DNA of 64,000 bases from the NCBI GenBank assembly GCA_045627385.1, contig JAZQNO010000004.1:50171-114170 (forward strand). Reading direction: 5' to 3'. The position numbers and the translations under genes are program-made. The notes under the pieces are model-generated. The model saw only the letters and a program-made list of their open reading frames with translations, did no database searches and had not been told where the DNA came from. Origin of the DNA: UBA1757 sp045627385 (GTDB lineage Bacteria; Bacteroidota; Bacteroidia; Bacteroidales; UBA1402). Below, piece by piece: positions 34,321 to 43,706 of the stretch. The stretch's first letter is position 1; each line of letters begins with the position of its first letter.

Positions 34321-36963
34321 GTGGCAAAAGAAATTTCGGATTCTCCACTCATCAAACAATATTTCGAAGTCAAGAAGAAATACCCCGGGGCCATGCTCCT
34401 TTTCCGTGTGGGCGATTTCTATGAGACTTACGGACAAGATGCCGTTTTGGAATCGGAAGTCCTGAACATCGCGCTCACGGCCAAATCAAACGGACCTATG
34501 GGCAAGATAGAAATGGCAGGATTTCCCCATCATGCCCTGGACAGCTATCTGCCAAAACTTGTCCGTGCCGGATACAGGGTAGCCATCTGCGACCAGTTGG
34601 AAGACCCCAAGAAGACCAAAAAGCTGGTCAAAAGAGGTGTGACCGAACTCATCACTCCTGGCGTTTCCACCAACGATGCCATCCTCAATATCGGTGAAAA
34701 CAACTTCCTGGCCGGGTTGCATATCGACAAGAGCCGCGCCGGCATAGCCTTTCTGGACATTTCCACGGGAGAATTTCTGACGGCAGAGGGAGATTTCGAA
34801 TATGTGGACAAACTGCTCAGTTCGTTCTCGCCGAAAGAAGTCGTGTATGAGCACGGAAAGAAGAGCGTTTTCAAGGAAAATTTCCACTATTCCGGCTCTG
34901 TCTTCGAACTCGATGACTGGGTATATTCCGACGATGCTGCCCAAACCCGTCTGAACAGACATTTCCAGACGAAGAATTTGAAAGGATTCGGATTGCAATC
35001 AATGCCTCTGGCCATTGTCGCCAGCGCGTCTGTCCTTTATTATATGGATCAGACCGAACACCATCAGCTCGACCATATCCAGACGCTGAGCCGCATTGAC
35101 GAAAACGAATATGTCCGTTTGGACCGCTATACTATCCGCAGCCTGGAAATCTGCCAGACGATGAATGAAGGCGGCAAAAGTCTGTTGGACGTCATTGACC
35201 GCACCAAGACCCCTATGGGATCGCGCCTGATGCGACGTTGGCTGCTTTTCCCGCTGAAAGACGTGGCCCGCATCGAGCGCCGTCAGAACATCGTCGAAAG
35301 TTTTTTCCGCAATCCGGAACTTCGGCGCCAGATGTCGGATGCTGTGAAAAAGATCGGCGACATGGAGCGCATCGCTTCGAAAATTTCTGTCGGAAGGTGT
35401 TCGCCCCGCGACATCGTTTATCTGAAGAATTCGCTGATGGCCGTAGGCGAGATGAAAAAACTTCTCTCGGAAATGACCGATTCGGAAAGCGAGCTGCATT
35501 CTCTTGTCAGCCAGCTTGATCCGTGTGAGCCGATGGCTCAGCGGATTGAGAAGGAACTGGTGGAAAATCCGCCGATTGCGCTCAACAGAGGTGATGTCAT
35601 ACGTCAGGGGGTCAACGAAGAGTTGGACGATTTGAGGAACATCTCCACTTCCAACAAGGATTACCTGGCAGGCATACAGGAGCGTGAGGCCAAAGCGACC
35701 GGTATCAGCAGTCTGCGCATCAGCTACAACAACGTCTTCGGTTACTATATCGAGGTCAGGAACATGTACAAGGACAAAGTCCCTGCCGAATGGATCCGAA
35801 AGCAGACTCTGGTGAACGCCGAGCGCTATGTGACACCCGAACTGAAGGAATACGAAGAAAAGATCATAGGTGCCGAAGGAAGGATATCTGAATTGGAGGC
35901 AGAGATATTCGCAGCGTTGCTGCAGGATTTGTCCAGCTATATCCGCCTTTTCCAGAAGAATGCCGCCATCGTGGCAGAGACCGACTGCCTGCTGTCATTT
36001 GCCGAAGTTTCAGAACAGAATCTGTATTTCAGACCTCAGGTCAACGACGGCGACGAAATCGACATCCGGGCCGGCAGACATCCCGTGATAGAGAAGCAAC
36101 TTCCTGTGGGTGAGCCATATATTGCCAATGACGTGCATCTCGACCGCGAGCGTGAACAGATTCTGATGATTACCGGTCCCAATATGGCGGGAAAGTCGGC
36201 TCTGATACGGCAGACGGCGCTCATTGTACTTTTGGCCCAGACCGGCTGTTTCGTTCCCGCAGAGTCGGCCAAAATCGGTTTGGTAGACAGAATCTTCACC
36301 CGTGTCGGCGCTTCCGACAACATCTCTTTGGGCGAATCCACTTTCATGGTGGAGATGACCGAGGCGGCCGACATTCTGAACAACCTGTCGGACCGCAGTC
36401 TGGTCCTGTTCGACGAATTGGGCCGCGGCACCAGCACCTACGACGGCATTTCCATCGCTTGGGCCATTGTCGAATACATACACGAGCATCCGAAATTCCA
36501 CGCCAAAACGCTGTTCGCCACCCATTACCACGAACTGAATGAAATGGAGAAATCCTTCCCCAGGGTCAGAAACTATCATGTCTCTGTGCGTGAGGCCGAT
36601 AATAAAGTATTGTTTTTGAGGAAGTTGGAACGTGGAGGCAGTGAGCACAGCTTCGGTATCCATGTGGCGAAAATGGCGGGTATGCCGGCCAGCATCGTCA
36701 AAAGGGCCAACGCCATTTTGGAGCAGTTTGAACAGGGACAGGACGGACAGAGTTCGAAACAGTTGAGCAAACAACTGGCCGTGAAGCCTGTGGGAGACAT
36801 CGCCAGTCAGCGCGAAGGTCTGCAGTTGAGTTTCTTCCAGCTGGACGATCCCATTCTCTCTCAGGTCAGAGACGAAATCAAGAATCTGGATGTCAACAAC
36901 CTCACGCCCATCGAGGCTTTGAACAAGCTCAACGAGATCAAGAAAATCATCAAAGGTAAGTAG
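34321..36963 (+). CDS. mutS: DNA mismatch repair protein MutS
   Basis: An 880-residue mismatch-recognition ATPase. The N-terminal domain holds the mismatch-binding GDFYETYGQDA (the Phe-x-Glu motif). The ABC-type ATPase has Walker A GPNMAGKSALIRQ near residue 621, the signature region STFMVEMTEAADIL, Walker B LVLFDELGRGTSTYDG near residue 697, and the FATHYHELNEME switch. A GTG start at 34321 is chosen for the reason given under its promoter; the family usually starts just before this segment. The C-terminus ends in the conserved LTPIEALNKLNEIKK dimer/tetramer helix region. Confidence 0.96.
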   Translation: MAKEISDSPLIKQYFEVKKKYPGAMLLFRVGDFYETYGQDAVLESEVLNIALTAKSNGPMGKIEMAGFPHHALDSYLPKLVRAGYRVAICDQLEDPKKTKKLVKRGVTELITPGVSTNDAILNIGENNFLAGLHIDKSRAGIAFLDISTGEFLTAEGDFEYVDKLLSSFSPKEVVYEHGKKSVFKENFHYSGSVFELDDWVYSDDAAQTRLNRHFQTKNLKGFGLQSMPLAIVASASVLYYMDQTEHHQLDHIQTLSRIDENEYVRLDRYTIRSLEICQTMNEGGKSLLDVIDRTKTPMGSRLMRRWLLFPLKDVARIERRQNIVESFFRNPELRRQMSDAVKKIGDMERIASKISVGRCSPRDIVYLKNSLMAVGEMKKLLSEMTDSESELHSLVSQLDPCEPMAQRIEKELVENPPIALNRGDVIRQGVNEELDDLRNISTSNKDYLAGIQEREAKATGISSLRISYNNVFGYYIEVRNMYKDKVPAEWIRKQTLVNAERYVTPELKEYEEKIIGAEGRISELEAEIFAALLQDLSSYIRLFQKNAAIVAETDCLLSFAEVSEQNLYFRPQVNDGDEIDIRAGRHPVIEKQLPVGEPYIANDVHLDREREQILMITGPNMAGKSALIRQTALIVLLAQTGCFVPAESAKIGLVDRIFTRVGASDNISLGESTFMVEMTEAADILNNLSDRSLVLFDELGRGTSTYDGISIAWAIVEYIHEHPKFHAKTLFATHYHELNEMEKSFPRVRNYHVSVREADNKVLFLRKLERGGSEHSFGIHVAKMAGMPASIVKRANAILEQFEQGQDGQSSKQLSKQLAVKPVGDIASQREGLQLSFFQLDDPILSQVRDEIKNLDVNNLTPIEALNKLNEIKKIIKGK

Positions 36964-36972
36964 GGGAGAGGC

Positions 36973-38076
36973 TCAGACGTTGAAGCGGAAATGCATGATG
37001 TCGCCGTCTTCGACAATGTAGTCCTTGCCTTCCACATACATCTTGCCGGCTTCCTTGACAGCCTGTTCGCTGCCCAGGGCCACATAATCGTCGTATTTGA
37101 TGACTTCCGCGCGGATGAAGCCCTTTTCAAAATCGGTGTGGATGACGCCTGCGCAAACGGGAGCTTTGCTGCCGGTGCGATAGGTCCAAGCTTTCACTTC
37201 CATCGGCCCTGCAGTAATGAATGTGCTTAGATTCAGCAATTTGAAAGCTGCCTTAATGATACGGTTGACTCCCGATTCCTCCAGGCCGAGTTCCTGCAGG
37301 AAAAGGTCGCGCTCTTCGGCGTCTTCGAATTCGGCGATTTCAGATTCGATTTTGGCCGCAACGACCATGATGGAAGCGTTTTCGTTCTTGACAGCCTCCC
37401 GCACGGCCTCCACATAGGCATTCCCTTTGGCGGCAGCCGTTTCGTCGACATTGCAGACGTACATCACCGGCTTGTTGGTCAGCAAAAACAGGTCGTGGGC
37501 TGCCTTTTCCTCGTCTTTGTTGTTGAGGGCGACGGTGCGGGCCGACTTGCCCTGAAGAAGCGCGTCGCGATAGCGGGAAAGCACTTCATAGCTGACTTTG
37601 GCCGACTTGTCGCTGCCGATCTGAGCCTGTTTCTGAATCTTTCCGATGCGCTGTTCGATGGTTTCCAGGTCTTTCAACTGCAGCTCGGCATCGATGATCT
37701 CCTTGTCGCGGACGGGGTCGACGCTGCCGTCCACATGGGTGACATTCTCGTCATCGAAACATCTGAGCACGTGGATGATGGCATCGCATTCGCGGATATT
37801 GCCCAGGAATTTGTTTCCTAGTCCTTCGCCCTTGCTCGCGCCTTTCACCAGACCGGCGATGTCGACGATTTCGACCGTGGCTGGGACGATGCGACCGGGA
37901 TTGACCAGGCCGGCAAGCACGTTGAGCCGCTCATCGGGCACGTTGATGACGCCCACATTGGGTTCGATGGTGCAGAAGGGGAAATTGGCCGCTTGGGCCT
38001 TGGTGCTGGAGAGACAGTTGAACAGGGTGGACTTGCCCACGTTGGGCAGACCTATGATACCGCATTGAAGAGCCAT
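36973..38076 (-). CDS. ychF: Redox-regulated ATPase YchF
   Basis: A 367-residue OBG-family P-loop protein that prefers ATP and binds ribosomes. G1 is GLPNVGKSTLFNCLS near residue 8, with the hydrophobic residue after the motif that goes with ATP use, and G3 is DIAGLVKGASKGEGLGN near residue 66. The C-terminal TGS domain ends in the conserved DYIVEDGDIMHFRFNV. The ATG at 38076 is used; a longer in-frame start at 38100 overlaps the promoter (TATCTTTG, minus strand, 38103-38110). It converges with mutS with a 9-bp gap. Confidence 0.95.
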   Translation of the reverse strand: MALQCGIIGLPNVGKSTLFNCLSSTKAQAANFPFCTIEPNVGVINVPDERLNVLAGLVNPGRIVPATVEIVDIAGLVKGASKGEGLGNKFLGNIRECDAIIHVLRCFDDENVTHVDGSVDPVRDKEIIDAELQLKDLETIEQRIGKIQKQAQIGSDKSAKVSYEVLSRYRDALLQGKSARTVALNNKDEEKAAHDLFLLTNKPVMYVCNVDETAAAKGNAYVEAVREAVKNENASIMVVAAKIESEIAEFEDAEERDLFLQELGLEESGVNRIIKAAFKLLNLSTFITAGPMEVKAWTYRTGSKAPVCAGVIHTDFEKGFIRAEVIKYDDYVALGSEQAVKEAGKMYVEGKDYIVEDGDIMHFRFNV

Positions 38077-38102
38077 AATTCGAATTTTTGAATAACGCAC
38101 GG

Positions 38103-38130
38103 CAAAGATAAGGAAAACTTACTACTTTTG
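38103..38130. promoter_or_regulatory. Divergent -7 elements of ychF and the acyl-CoA ligase
   Basis: Minus strand TATCTTTG (38103-38110) for ychF and plus strand TACTTTTG (38123-38130) for the ligase, both followed by the usual transcript-start distance. No clear -33 elements. Confidence 0.5.
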
Positions 38131-38168
38131 TGGTCATTAGCACCTAAGATGGGAAAATAGCAAGAGTG

Positions 38169-40532
38169 ATGGAAGTTACCCGAATATTTGATCTGCTCGA
38201 CTGGATGGTGGAAAATCATCCACGTGAAGACGCATTGGCAGGAAAACGCAATGGAGAATGGATCCGCTACAGCACAGCCGATTACTACAAATATTCTCAC
38301 CTGTTGGCCTACGGTCTTTATGAATTGGGCGTCAGGAAAGGCGACAAGATCGTATCGGTCACCAACAACCGTCCGGAGTGGAATTTTCTGGACATGGCCA
38401 CAGCGATGCTCGGTGCCGTCCATATTCCTGTCTACCCGACGCTGAACGCCGACAATTATCTTTACATCCTGAACCACAGCGAGGCCCAGTTTCTGTTTAC
38501 CGGCAATCTGGTCAATCTGCGCCGTGTCCTGCCCGCCTGGGAGAAGATGGAGACAAAGCCCCAGCTCATCACCTTCGACCGTATCGAGGGCTATCGCAAC
38601 GTGTCGGAAGTGTTCGATCTGGGCATCGCCAACAAGGCCAAAGACGAGCCCGTCGTCAATGAAATCAAGAACAGCGTACAGCCCGACGACCTTTTCTCGA
38701 TAGCTTATACCTCAGGCACTACAGGCGAGTCGAAGGGTGTCATGCTTTCGCATCGCAATCTCGTATTCAATTTCATCGGCCATGCCGATGTGCAGGTGAT
38801 AACCGAAAATGACAAGATGCTCAGCTTTCTGCCGCTCAATCATATCTACGAGCGCAGTATGGTATATGAGTATCAATACATCGGCTCAGCCGTTTATTAT
38901 GCCGAAAGCATTGGAACCATCCAGTCCAATATGGCTGAAATCCATGCCGACGGTTTTTGTTCGGTGCCCCGCATCATCGAGACCATTGCCGAAAAATTTC
39001 TGGCCGCCGGACGCGACCTGCCGTTTCTCAGCCGCAATGTCTATGCGCTGGCCATCAAACACGGCTACAAGTACAAATGGGGCCACTCGTCGCTCTGGTA
39101 CGACTTGTGGCAGAACTTTTTCGATGCCATCGTATACCGCAAATGGCGAGCCAAACTGGGTGGTCACCGTCTGACCATCGTCAGCGGAGGTTCGGCCATC
39201 CAGCAGCGCATCGTGCGTCTGTTCAATGCCGCCGGCATGAACATATACGAAGGTTACGGAATGACGGAAGCGGCTCCTGTAATCGCGGTCAACAATCCCG
39301 CCGATGGCCGTGTGCGTCTGGGTACCGTCGGACCTGCTCTGGCCGGCACTGAAATCAAAATTGCCGAAGACGGGGAAATCCTCACACGCGGTCCGCACGT
39401 GATGCTGGGATACTATAAGGACGAAGCCTATACGAAGGAGGTCATAGACAAAGACGGATTCCTCCATACCGGCGACATCGGCGAGCTGGTGGACGGTTAC
39501 TATCTCAAGATAACCGACCGCAAGAAAGAGATTTTCAAGCTTTCCGCAGGCAAATATGTCGCTCCTCAGATGATCGAGAACATGCTCAAGGGAAGCAGCC
39601 TCATCGAGCAGGTGATGGTTGTGGGCGAAAACGAAAAGTTCGCATCGGCTCTGGTGGTGCCCAATTTTCATGCGCTTCACGCCTGGGCCGACCGCAATAA
39701 GATCCATTATCGCGACAATGCCACTCTGATTGCCATTCCCGAAGTGCATGCGCTCTACCAGAAAGCCATCGACGCCATCAATGCCGAACTGGCTCCTCAT
39801 GAGCAGATCAAGCGTTTCCGCATGGTGGCCGACGAATGGACCATGCAGAACGGTTTTCTGTCTCCGACGCTCAAACTGAAACGTTCGGTGCTGTTCAAAC
39901 AGTACAAGGACATCATCGATGAGATTTACAACAAGGCAGAAAGCAGCCCCGTCAAAAGCGACAGCTCCACCCCGGATGTTTCGAACGTGTCGTTTGACAT
40001 TCTAAACAATCTGAAATTCAGAACGCCTGCCTTCAACAAAAAAGACCGTTTGGCTCGTCGCGAAGCGCGTCGTCTCAAACAGGAAAAGAAGCGTCGCATC
40101 AAGGAAGAAGAGCGTGCTCGTCGTCGCAAGGTCCAGGAGCAGGAACGCCAGAAGAAGGCCGAACGCAAGGCCTTGGAAAAAGCCTCAAGGGCCGACCGCA
40201 AACTGCATAAGCCCGAATACACGGCTCGTTTGCGCGCTTTGAAGGACGCTCAGGAAGAGGAGCGTTTCAAACTGAAGGAAGCTATCCGCGAAGAACGTAT
40301 CAAGCAACGCAAGAGACGTCGCGTGTTGAGGCTCGGGCAGAAACAGGCCCGTCGCACCGAACGCCGCCAGCAGCGCAAGGAACGCCGCCAACAGCGATTC
40401 TACCGCCGGCAGCAACGTCGCTGTCAGCGTCGCGACCGCAAGAATCTCCGCCGTTACCAGCGCCAGCAGCGCAAAATGATTCGTCGCGACCTGCGGCAGC
40501 GTCAGCGTGAAGAACGTCGTCAACTCCAATAG
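38169..40532 (+). CDS. Long-chain acyl-CoA ligase with C-terminal basic Arg/Gln-rich extension
   Basis: A 787-residue protein. Residues 1-595 are an AMP-forming acyl-CoA synthetase of the FadD15/long-chain type: YTSGTTGESKGVMLSH near residue 178 (P-loop), YGMTEAAP near residue 362 (adenine motif), and TGDIGELVDGYYLKITDRKKEIFKLSAGKYV near residue 435. This part would activate fatty acids with CoA for lipid synthesis. Residues about 620-787 are foreign to the family: an uninterrupted, extremely basic stretch rich in Arg, Lys, Gln and Glu (for example RRQQRKERRQQRFYRRQQRR), helical or coiled-coil in pattern. The reading frame and GC content are continuous across the join. GTG at 38166 directly precedes the ATG. 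Confidence 0.88.
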   Translation: MEVTRIFDLLDWMVENHPREDALAGKRNGEWIRYSTADYYKYSHLLAYGLYELGVRKGDKIVSVTNNRPEWNFLDMATAMLGAVHIPVYPTLNADNYLYILNHSEAQFLFTGNLVNLRRVLPAWEKMETKPQLITFDRIEGYRNVSEVFDLGIANKAKDEPVVNEIKNSVQPDDLFSIAYTSGTTGESKGVMLSHRNLVFNFIGHADVQVITENDKMLSFLPLNHIYERSMVYEYQYIGSAVYYAESIGTIQSNMAEIHADGFCSVPRIIETIAEKFLAAGRDLPFLSRNVYALAIKHGYKYKWGHSSLWYDLWQNFFDAIVYRKWRAKLGGHRLTIVSGGSAIQQRIVRLFNAAGMNIYEGYGMTEAAPVIAVNNPADGRVRLGTVGPALAGTEIKIAEDGEILTRGPHVMLGYYKDEAYTKEVIDKDGFLHTGDIGELVDGYYLKITDRKKEIFKLSAGKYVAPQMIENMLKGSSLIEQVMVVGENEKFASALVVPNFHALHAWADRNKIHYRDNATLIAIPEVHALYQKAIDAINAELAPHEQIKRFRMVADEWTMQNGFLSPTLKLKRSVLFKQYKDIIDEIYNKAESSPVKSDSSTPDVSNVSFDILNNLKFRTPAFNKKDRLARREARRLKQEKKRRIKEEERARRRKVQEQERQKKAERKALEKASRADRKLHKPEYTARLRALKDAQEEERFKLKEAIREERIKQRKRRRVLRLGQKQARRTERRQQRKERRQQRFYRRQQRRCQRRDRKNLRRYQRQQRKMIRRDLRQRQREERRQLQ

Positions 40533-40541
40533 TCACCGCTT

Positions 40542-41888
40542 ATGAAATCTTACATCGCGCAACATAAAGAGCGCTTTTTCGAAGAGTTGTTCTCTCTCTT
40601 GCGCATCCCCTCCGTCAGTGCCCGCGAAGAGCATAAACCAGATATGAGAAGATGTGCTTCGCGTTTGGCAGAACTGCTGCTTGAGGCCGGTGCAGACGAC
40701 GCACGCGTGTGTGAGACGGCCGGCAATCCTGTGGTATATGGCCAGAAATGGATTTCCGACGATGCGAAGACGGTTCTGGTCTACGGCCACTACGATGTGC
40801 AGCCGGCAGACCCTCTCGAAAAATGGCATTCCGATCCTTTTGAGCCTGAAATCCACGACGACGCCATCTGGGCCCGGGGCGCCAACGACGACAAGGGTCA
40901 GTTGTTCATGCACATAAAGGCTTTCGAATACCTGCTCCGCACGGGTTGTCTGAAGCACAATGTCAAATTCATGTTTGAAGGAGAAGAAGAAATCGGAAGC
41001 CCCTCTCTGCCTGCCTGGATGGCCGCAAACAAAGATTTGTTGAAGGCGGATGTCTGTCTGGTGTCCGACACGACGATGATTTCCGACAAGGTCCCCTCCA
41101 TCAATTGCGGAATGCGTGGCCTTGCCTATCTGGAAGTGAAGGTGACAGGACCCAACAAGGATTTGCATTCAGGCCATTACGGCGGCGCTGTGGCTAATCC
41201 CATTCAGGTGCTGGCCGAAATGATTGCCAAGCTCATCGATGAGGATGGCCGCGTCACGGTGCCCGGTTTCTACGACGATGTGGTCGAACTTTCGGCCGAA
41301 GACCGCGCCATGCTGGCCCGCGCGCCTTTCGACATGGACGAATACAAGCAGTTTCTGGACATTCGAGAAGTCCGGGGTGAAAAAGGCTATACCACGATGG
41401 AGCGCACCGGCATCCGTCCTTGTCTGGATGTCTGCGGCATCTGGGGCGGCTATACCGGCCAAGGCGCCAAGACCGTGTTGCCTTCAGAGGCTCATGCGAA
41501 GATTTCCATGCGATTGGTCCCCAATCAGTTGAGTGCGGACATCACCCGCAAGTTCCAAGCGTATTTCCTATCCCTGGCGCCTGCTTGCGTGAAAGTGGAG
41601 GTGACACCCTGTGAAGGAGGCGACGGTTTTCTTATTCCCATAACTTCTGAGGCTTACCGGGCCGCTGCCAAAGCGATGGAAGAGGTGTACGGCATCGAGC
41701 CCGTCCCTTCGCGCGGAGGAGGAAGCATAGCGGTGTTGGCCGACATGCAGCAGATTTTGGGCATCGATCCGCTGCTGATGGGTTTCGGACTGGAACGGGA
41801 CACCATCCATTCGCCCAACGAAAGCTACCTGCTCAGGCAGTTCTTCGCCGGAATGGAGTCGATAGCGCTGTTTTACCGCTATTATTGA
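40542..41888 (+). CDS. M20 family dipeptidase/metallopeptidase
   Basis: A 448-residue di-zinc peptidase of the M20A dipeptidase group. All metal-site motifs are visible: VYGHYDVQP near residue 86 (His, Asp), RGANDDKGQ near residue 113 (Asp), EGEEEIGSPSL near residue 149 (catalytic and metal Glu), SDTTM near residue 178 (Asp), and HSPNES near the C-terminus (His). The dimerisation domain begins around residue 195. It is probably cytoplasmic, as no signal peptide is seen. It starts 10 bp after the acyl-CoA ligase and overlaps the next convergent gene by 7 bp. Confidence 0.93.
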   Translation: MKSYIAQHKERFFEELFSLLRIPSVSAREEHKPDMRRCASRLAELLLEAGADDARVCETAGNPVVYGQKWISDDAKTVLVYGHYDVQPADPLEKWHSDPFEPEIHDDAIWARGANDDKGQLFMHIKAFEYLLRTGCLKHNVKFMFEGEEEIGSPSLPAWMAANKDLLKADVCLVSDTTMISDKVPSINCGMRGLAYLEVKVTGPNKDLHSGHYGGAVANPIQVLAEMIAKLIDEDGRVTVPGFYDDVVELSAEDRAMLARAPFDMDEYKQFLDIREVRGEKGYTTMERTGIRPCLDVCGIWGGYTGQGAKTVLPSEAHAKISMRLVPNQLSADITRKFQAYFLSLAPACVKVEVTPCEGGDGFLIPITSEAYRAAAKAMEEVYGIEPVPSRGGGSIAVLADMQQILGIDPLLMGFGLERDTIHSPNESYLLRQFFAGMESIALFYRYY

Positions 41889-43276
41889 CGGATGAATTCC
41901 TCCACATCATCGATGTGGTAGGGAATGGTTTTTTCGCCCAGCACGCGGCATGATTGCTCCGTGATGAGGATGTCGTCTTCGAGGCGGATGCCACCGAAAT
42001 CCTTGTAAGTTTCCAGCAGATCATAGTTGATGAACTCCTTGTGGAGTCCTTCGGCGCGCCATTTGTCGATGAGGGCGGGAATGAAATAGATGCCCGGTTC
42101 GTCGGTCAGCACCCAACCTGGCTGGATGCGTCGGCCGCAGCGCAGGCAGTTGGTGCCGAATTGGGTCGACGGACGCACTTCCTCGTCGAAGCCCACATGT
42201 ATCTGTCCAAGGCCTTCCATATCGTGCACATCCATTCCCATCATGTGGCCCAGTCCGTGCTGCAGGAACATGGCGTGGGCGCCGGCTGCGACAGCGTCTT
42301 CCGTATTGCCTTTCATCAGGCCGAGGTCTTTGAGACGGTCGGTCATCAGGCGGCAGACGTCGAGGTGCATGTCCATCCATTTGAGGTTGGGACGTGCCTT
42401 TTCGATGACCAGGTCGTGGCAGGCTTCCACGATGCTGTAGATGTCGCGCTGGCGGGGTGTGAACTTGCCGCTGACAGGAGTGACGCGTGTGTTGTCCGAA
42501 CAATAATTGTCGACGGTTTCCGCTCCGGCGTCGCAAAGCATCATACGGCCGGCTTCCAAGGGGCGGAGCGAAGGATCGCCGTGGAATATCTCGCCGTGCA
42601 TGCTTAGAATCGTGTTGAAGGAAACCTTGCAGCCGTAGCTGTTGGCAATGCCCTCCAGAAGGCCTCCAATGTATTTTTCGGTCACACCCGGACGGCAAGC
42701 CTTCATGGCCGTGGTATGCATTTCGTAGCCGATGGCCATGGCCCGTTCGATTTCGGCCACTTCCTCTGCAGACTTGACCGAACGCATATCGACGACGGCG
42801 CGGATCAGCTCCAAAGACGCCTTTTCGCGTGTCTGAAGGGGATGGATGCCCAGCAGATCGCCGATCTGAATCATCGTGTCGTGGCGGTAGGGCGGAAGAT
42901 AATGGACGGTTCTTCCCTGCGAGAGCGCCTTGTCGACAATCGTCTTCAGCTGCGCCATCGGCCGGCTGTCTGCGACGCCGGCCTCAAGAGCCAAATCCCT
43001 CACTGAGGGGACGAATCCGGTCCAGATGATGTCTTCGATATCGATGTCGTCGCCTATCAGGCATTCCCGATTTTCGTCAATGTCGATGAGACCGACCAAA
43101 CCGTCGCGGTGCTGGGCGAAATAGTAGAGGAACGAGCTGTCCTGGCGGAATTTGTAGCCGTTGGCCGGATAGTTGCAAGGGGCGTCGTTGTTGCCGAACA
43201 GCAGGATGATGCCGTGCCCGACTTTTTCCTTGAGCAGCCGGCGGCGTTCGATGTAAGTGGCTTTTGAGAACAGCAT
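41882..43276 (-). CDS. pepP: Xaa-Pro aminopeptidase (aminopeptidase P)
   Basis: A 464-residue M24 metallopeptidase that removes an N-terminal residue preceding proline. The N-terminal aminopeptidase-P domain (residues 1-140) precedes the pita-bread catalytic domain. The five metal ligands can be placed: Asp in LCDAGAET, Asp in SDNTRVT, His in HGLGHMMGMDVHD, Glu in TDEPGIYF, and Glu in GGIRLEDDILIT. The ATG at 43276 is used because the frame upstream lies within the DUF486 gene. It follows DUF486 by 8 bp. Confidence 0.94.
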   Translation of the reverse strand: MLFSKATYIERRRLLKEKVGHGIILLFGNNDAPCNYPANGYKFRQDSSFLYYFAQHRDGLVGLIDIDENRECLIGDDIDIEDIIWTGFVPSVRDLALEAGVADSRPMAQLKTIVDKALSQGRTVHYLPPYRHDTMIQIGDLLGIHPLQTREKASLELIRAVVDMRSVKSAEEVAEIERAMAIGYEMHTTAMKACRPGVTEKYIGGLLEGIANSYGCKVSFNTILSMHGEIFHGDPSLRPLEAGRMMLCDAGAETVDNYCSDNTRVTPVSGKFTPRQRDIYSIVEACHDLVIEKARPNLKWMDMHLDVCRLMTDRLKDLGLMKGNTEDAVAAGAHAMFLQHGLGHMMGMDVHDMEGLGQIHVGFDEEVRPSTQFGTNCLRCGRRIQPGWVLTDEPGIYFIPALIDKWRAEGLHKEFINYDLLETYKDFGGIRLEDDILITEQSCRVLGEKTIPYHIDDVEEFIRQ

Positions 43277-43284
43277 AGGCGGAT

Positions 43285-43653
43285 TTATTTGAGAAATACG
43301 AAATAGACGGCGGCAATCAGGCAGAGAAATGCGGCGAAGTGGTTCCAATGCAGGGTCTCGCCCTTGAAAAACACGACCGTGAAAACCGTGAAGACCGTGA
43401 GCGTGATGACTTCTTGAATCACTTTAAGCTGCATCAGGGTGAAGGGACCGCCGTTCCCATTGAAACCGATGCGGTTGGCCGGCACCTGCAGGCTGTATTC
43501 GGGCAGGGCCAGCAGCCATGACAGGGCAATGACGGCAAACAGCGGCCAGCTGTCAATCAGCTTGACTTGCTGCAGCTTGATATGGCCGTACCAGGCAAAT
43601 GTCATGAAAATGTTGGAAAAAACCAACATGACAATGGTAATCAATCCTTTCAT
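43285..43653 (-). CDS. DMT-superfamily protein, DUF486
   Basis: A 122-residue inner-membrane protein with four hydrophobic spans (about 3-22, 37-53, 75-93, 103-120). The motif FNGNGGPFTLMQLKVIQEVIT near residue 64 is the hallmark of DUF486, a single-half relative of drug/metabolite transporters. The substrate is unknown. It has a minus-strand -7 element, TAATTTTG (43673-43680), and probably leads transcription into pepP. Confidence 0.92.
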   Translation of the reverse strand: MKGLITIVMLVFSNIFMTFAWYGHIKLQQVKLIDSWPLFAVIALSWLLALPEYSLQVPANRIGFNGNGGPFTLMQLKVIQEVITLTVFTVFTVVFFKGETLHWNHFAAFLCLIAAVYFVFLK

Positions 43654-43672
43654 TTCAGTAATTTTAAAGCCG

Positions 43673-43680
43673 CAAAATTA
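43673..43680 (-). promoter_or_regulatory. -7 element of the DUF486-pepP pair
   Basis: TAATTTTG followed by CGG on the minus strand, 19 bp before the ATG at 43653. Confidence 0.5.
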
Positions 43681-43706
43681 CTCTATTCGTCAGAGAGAAC
43701 AAAGAT

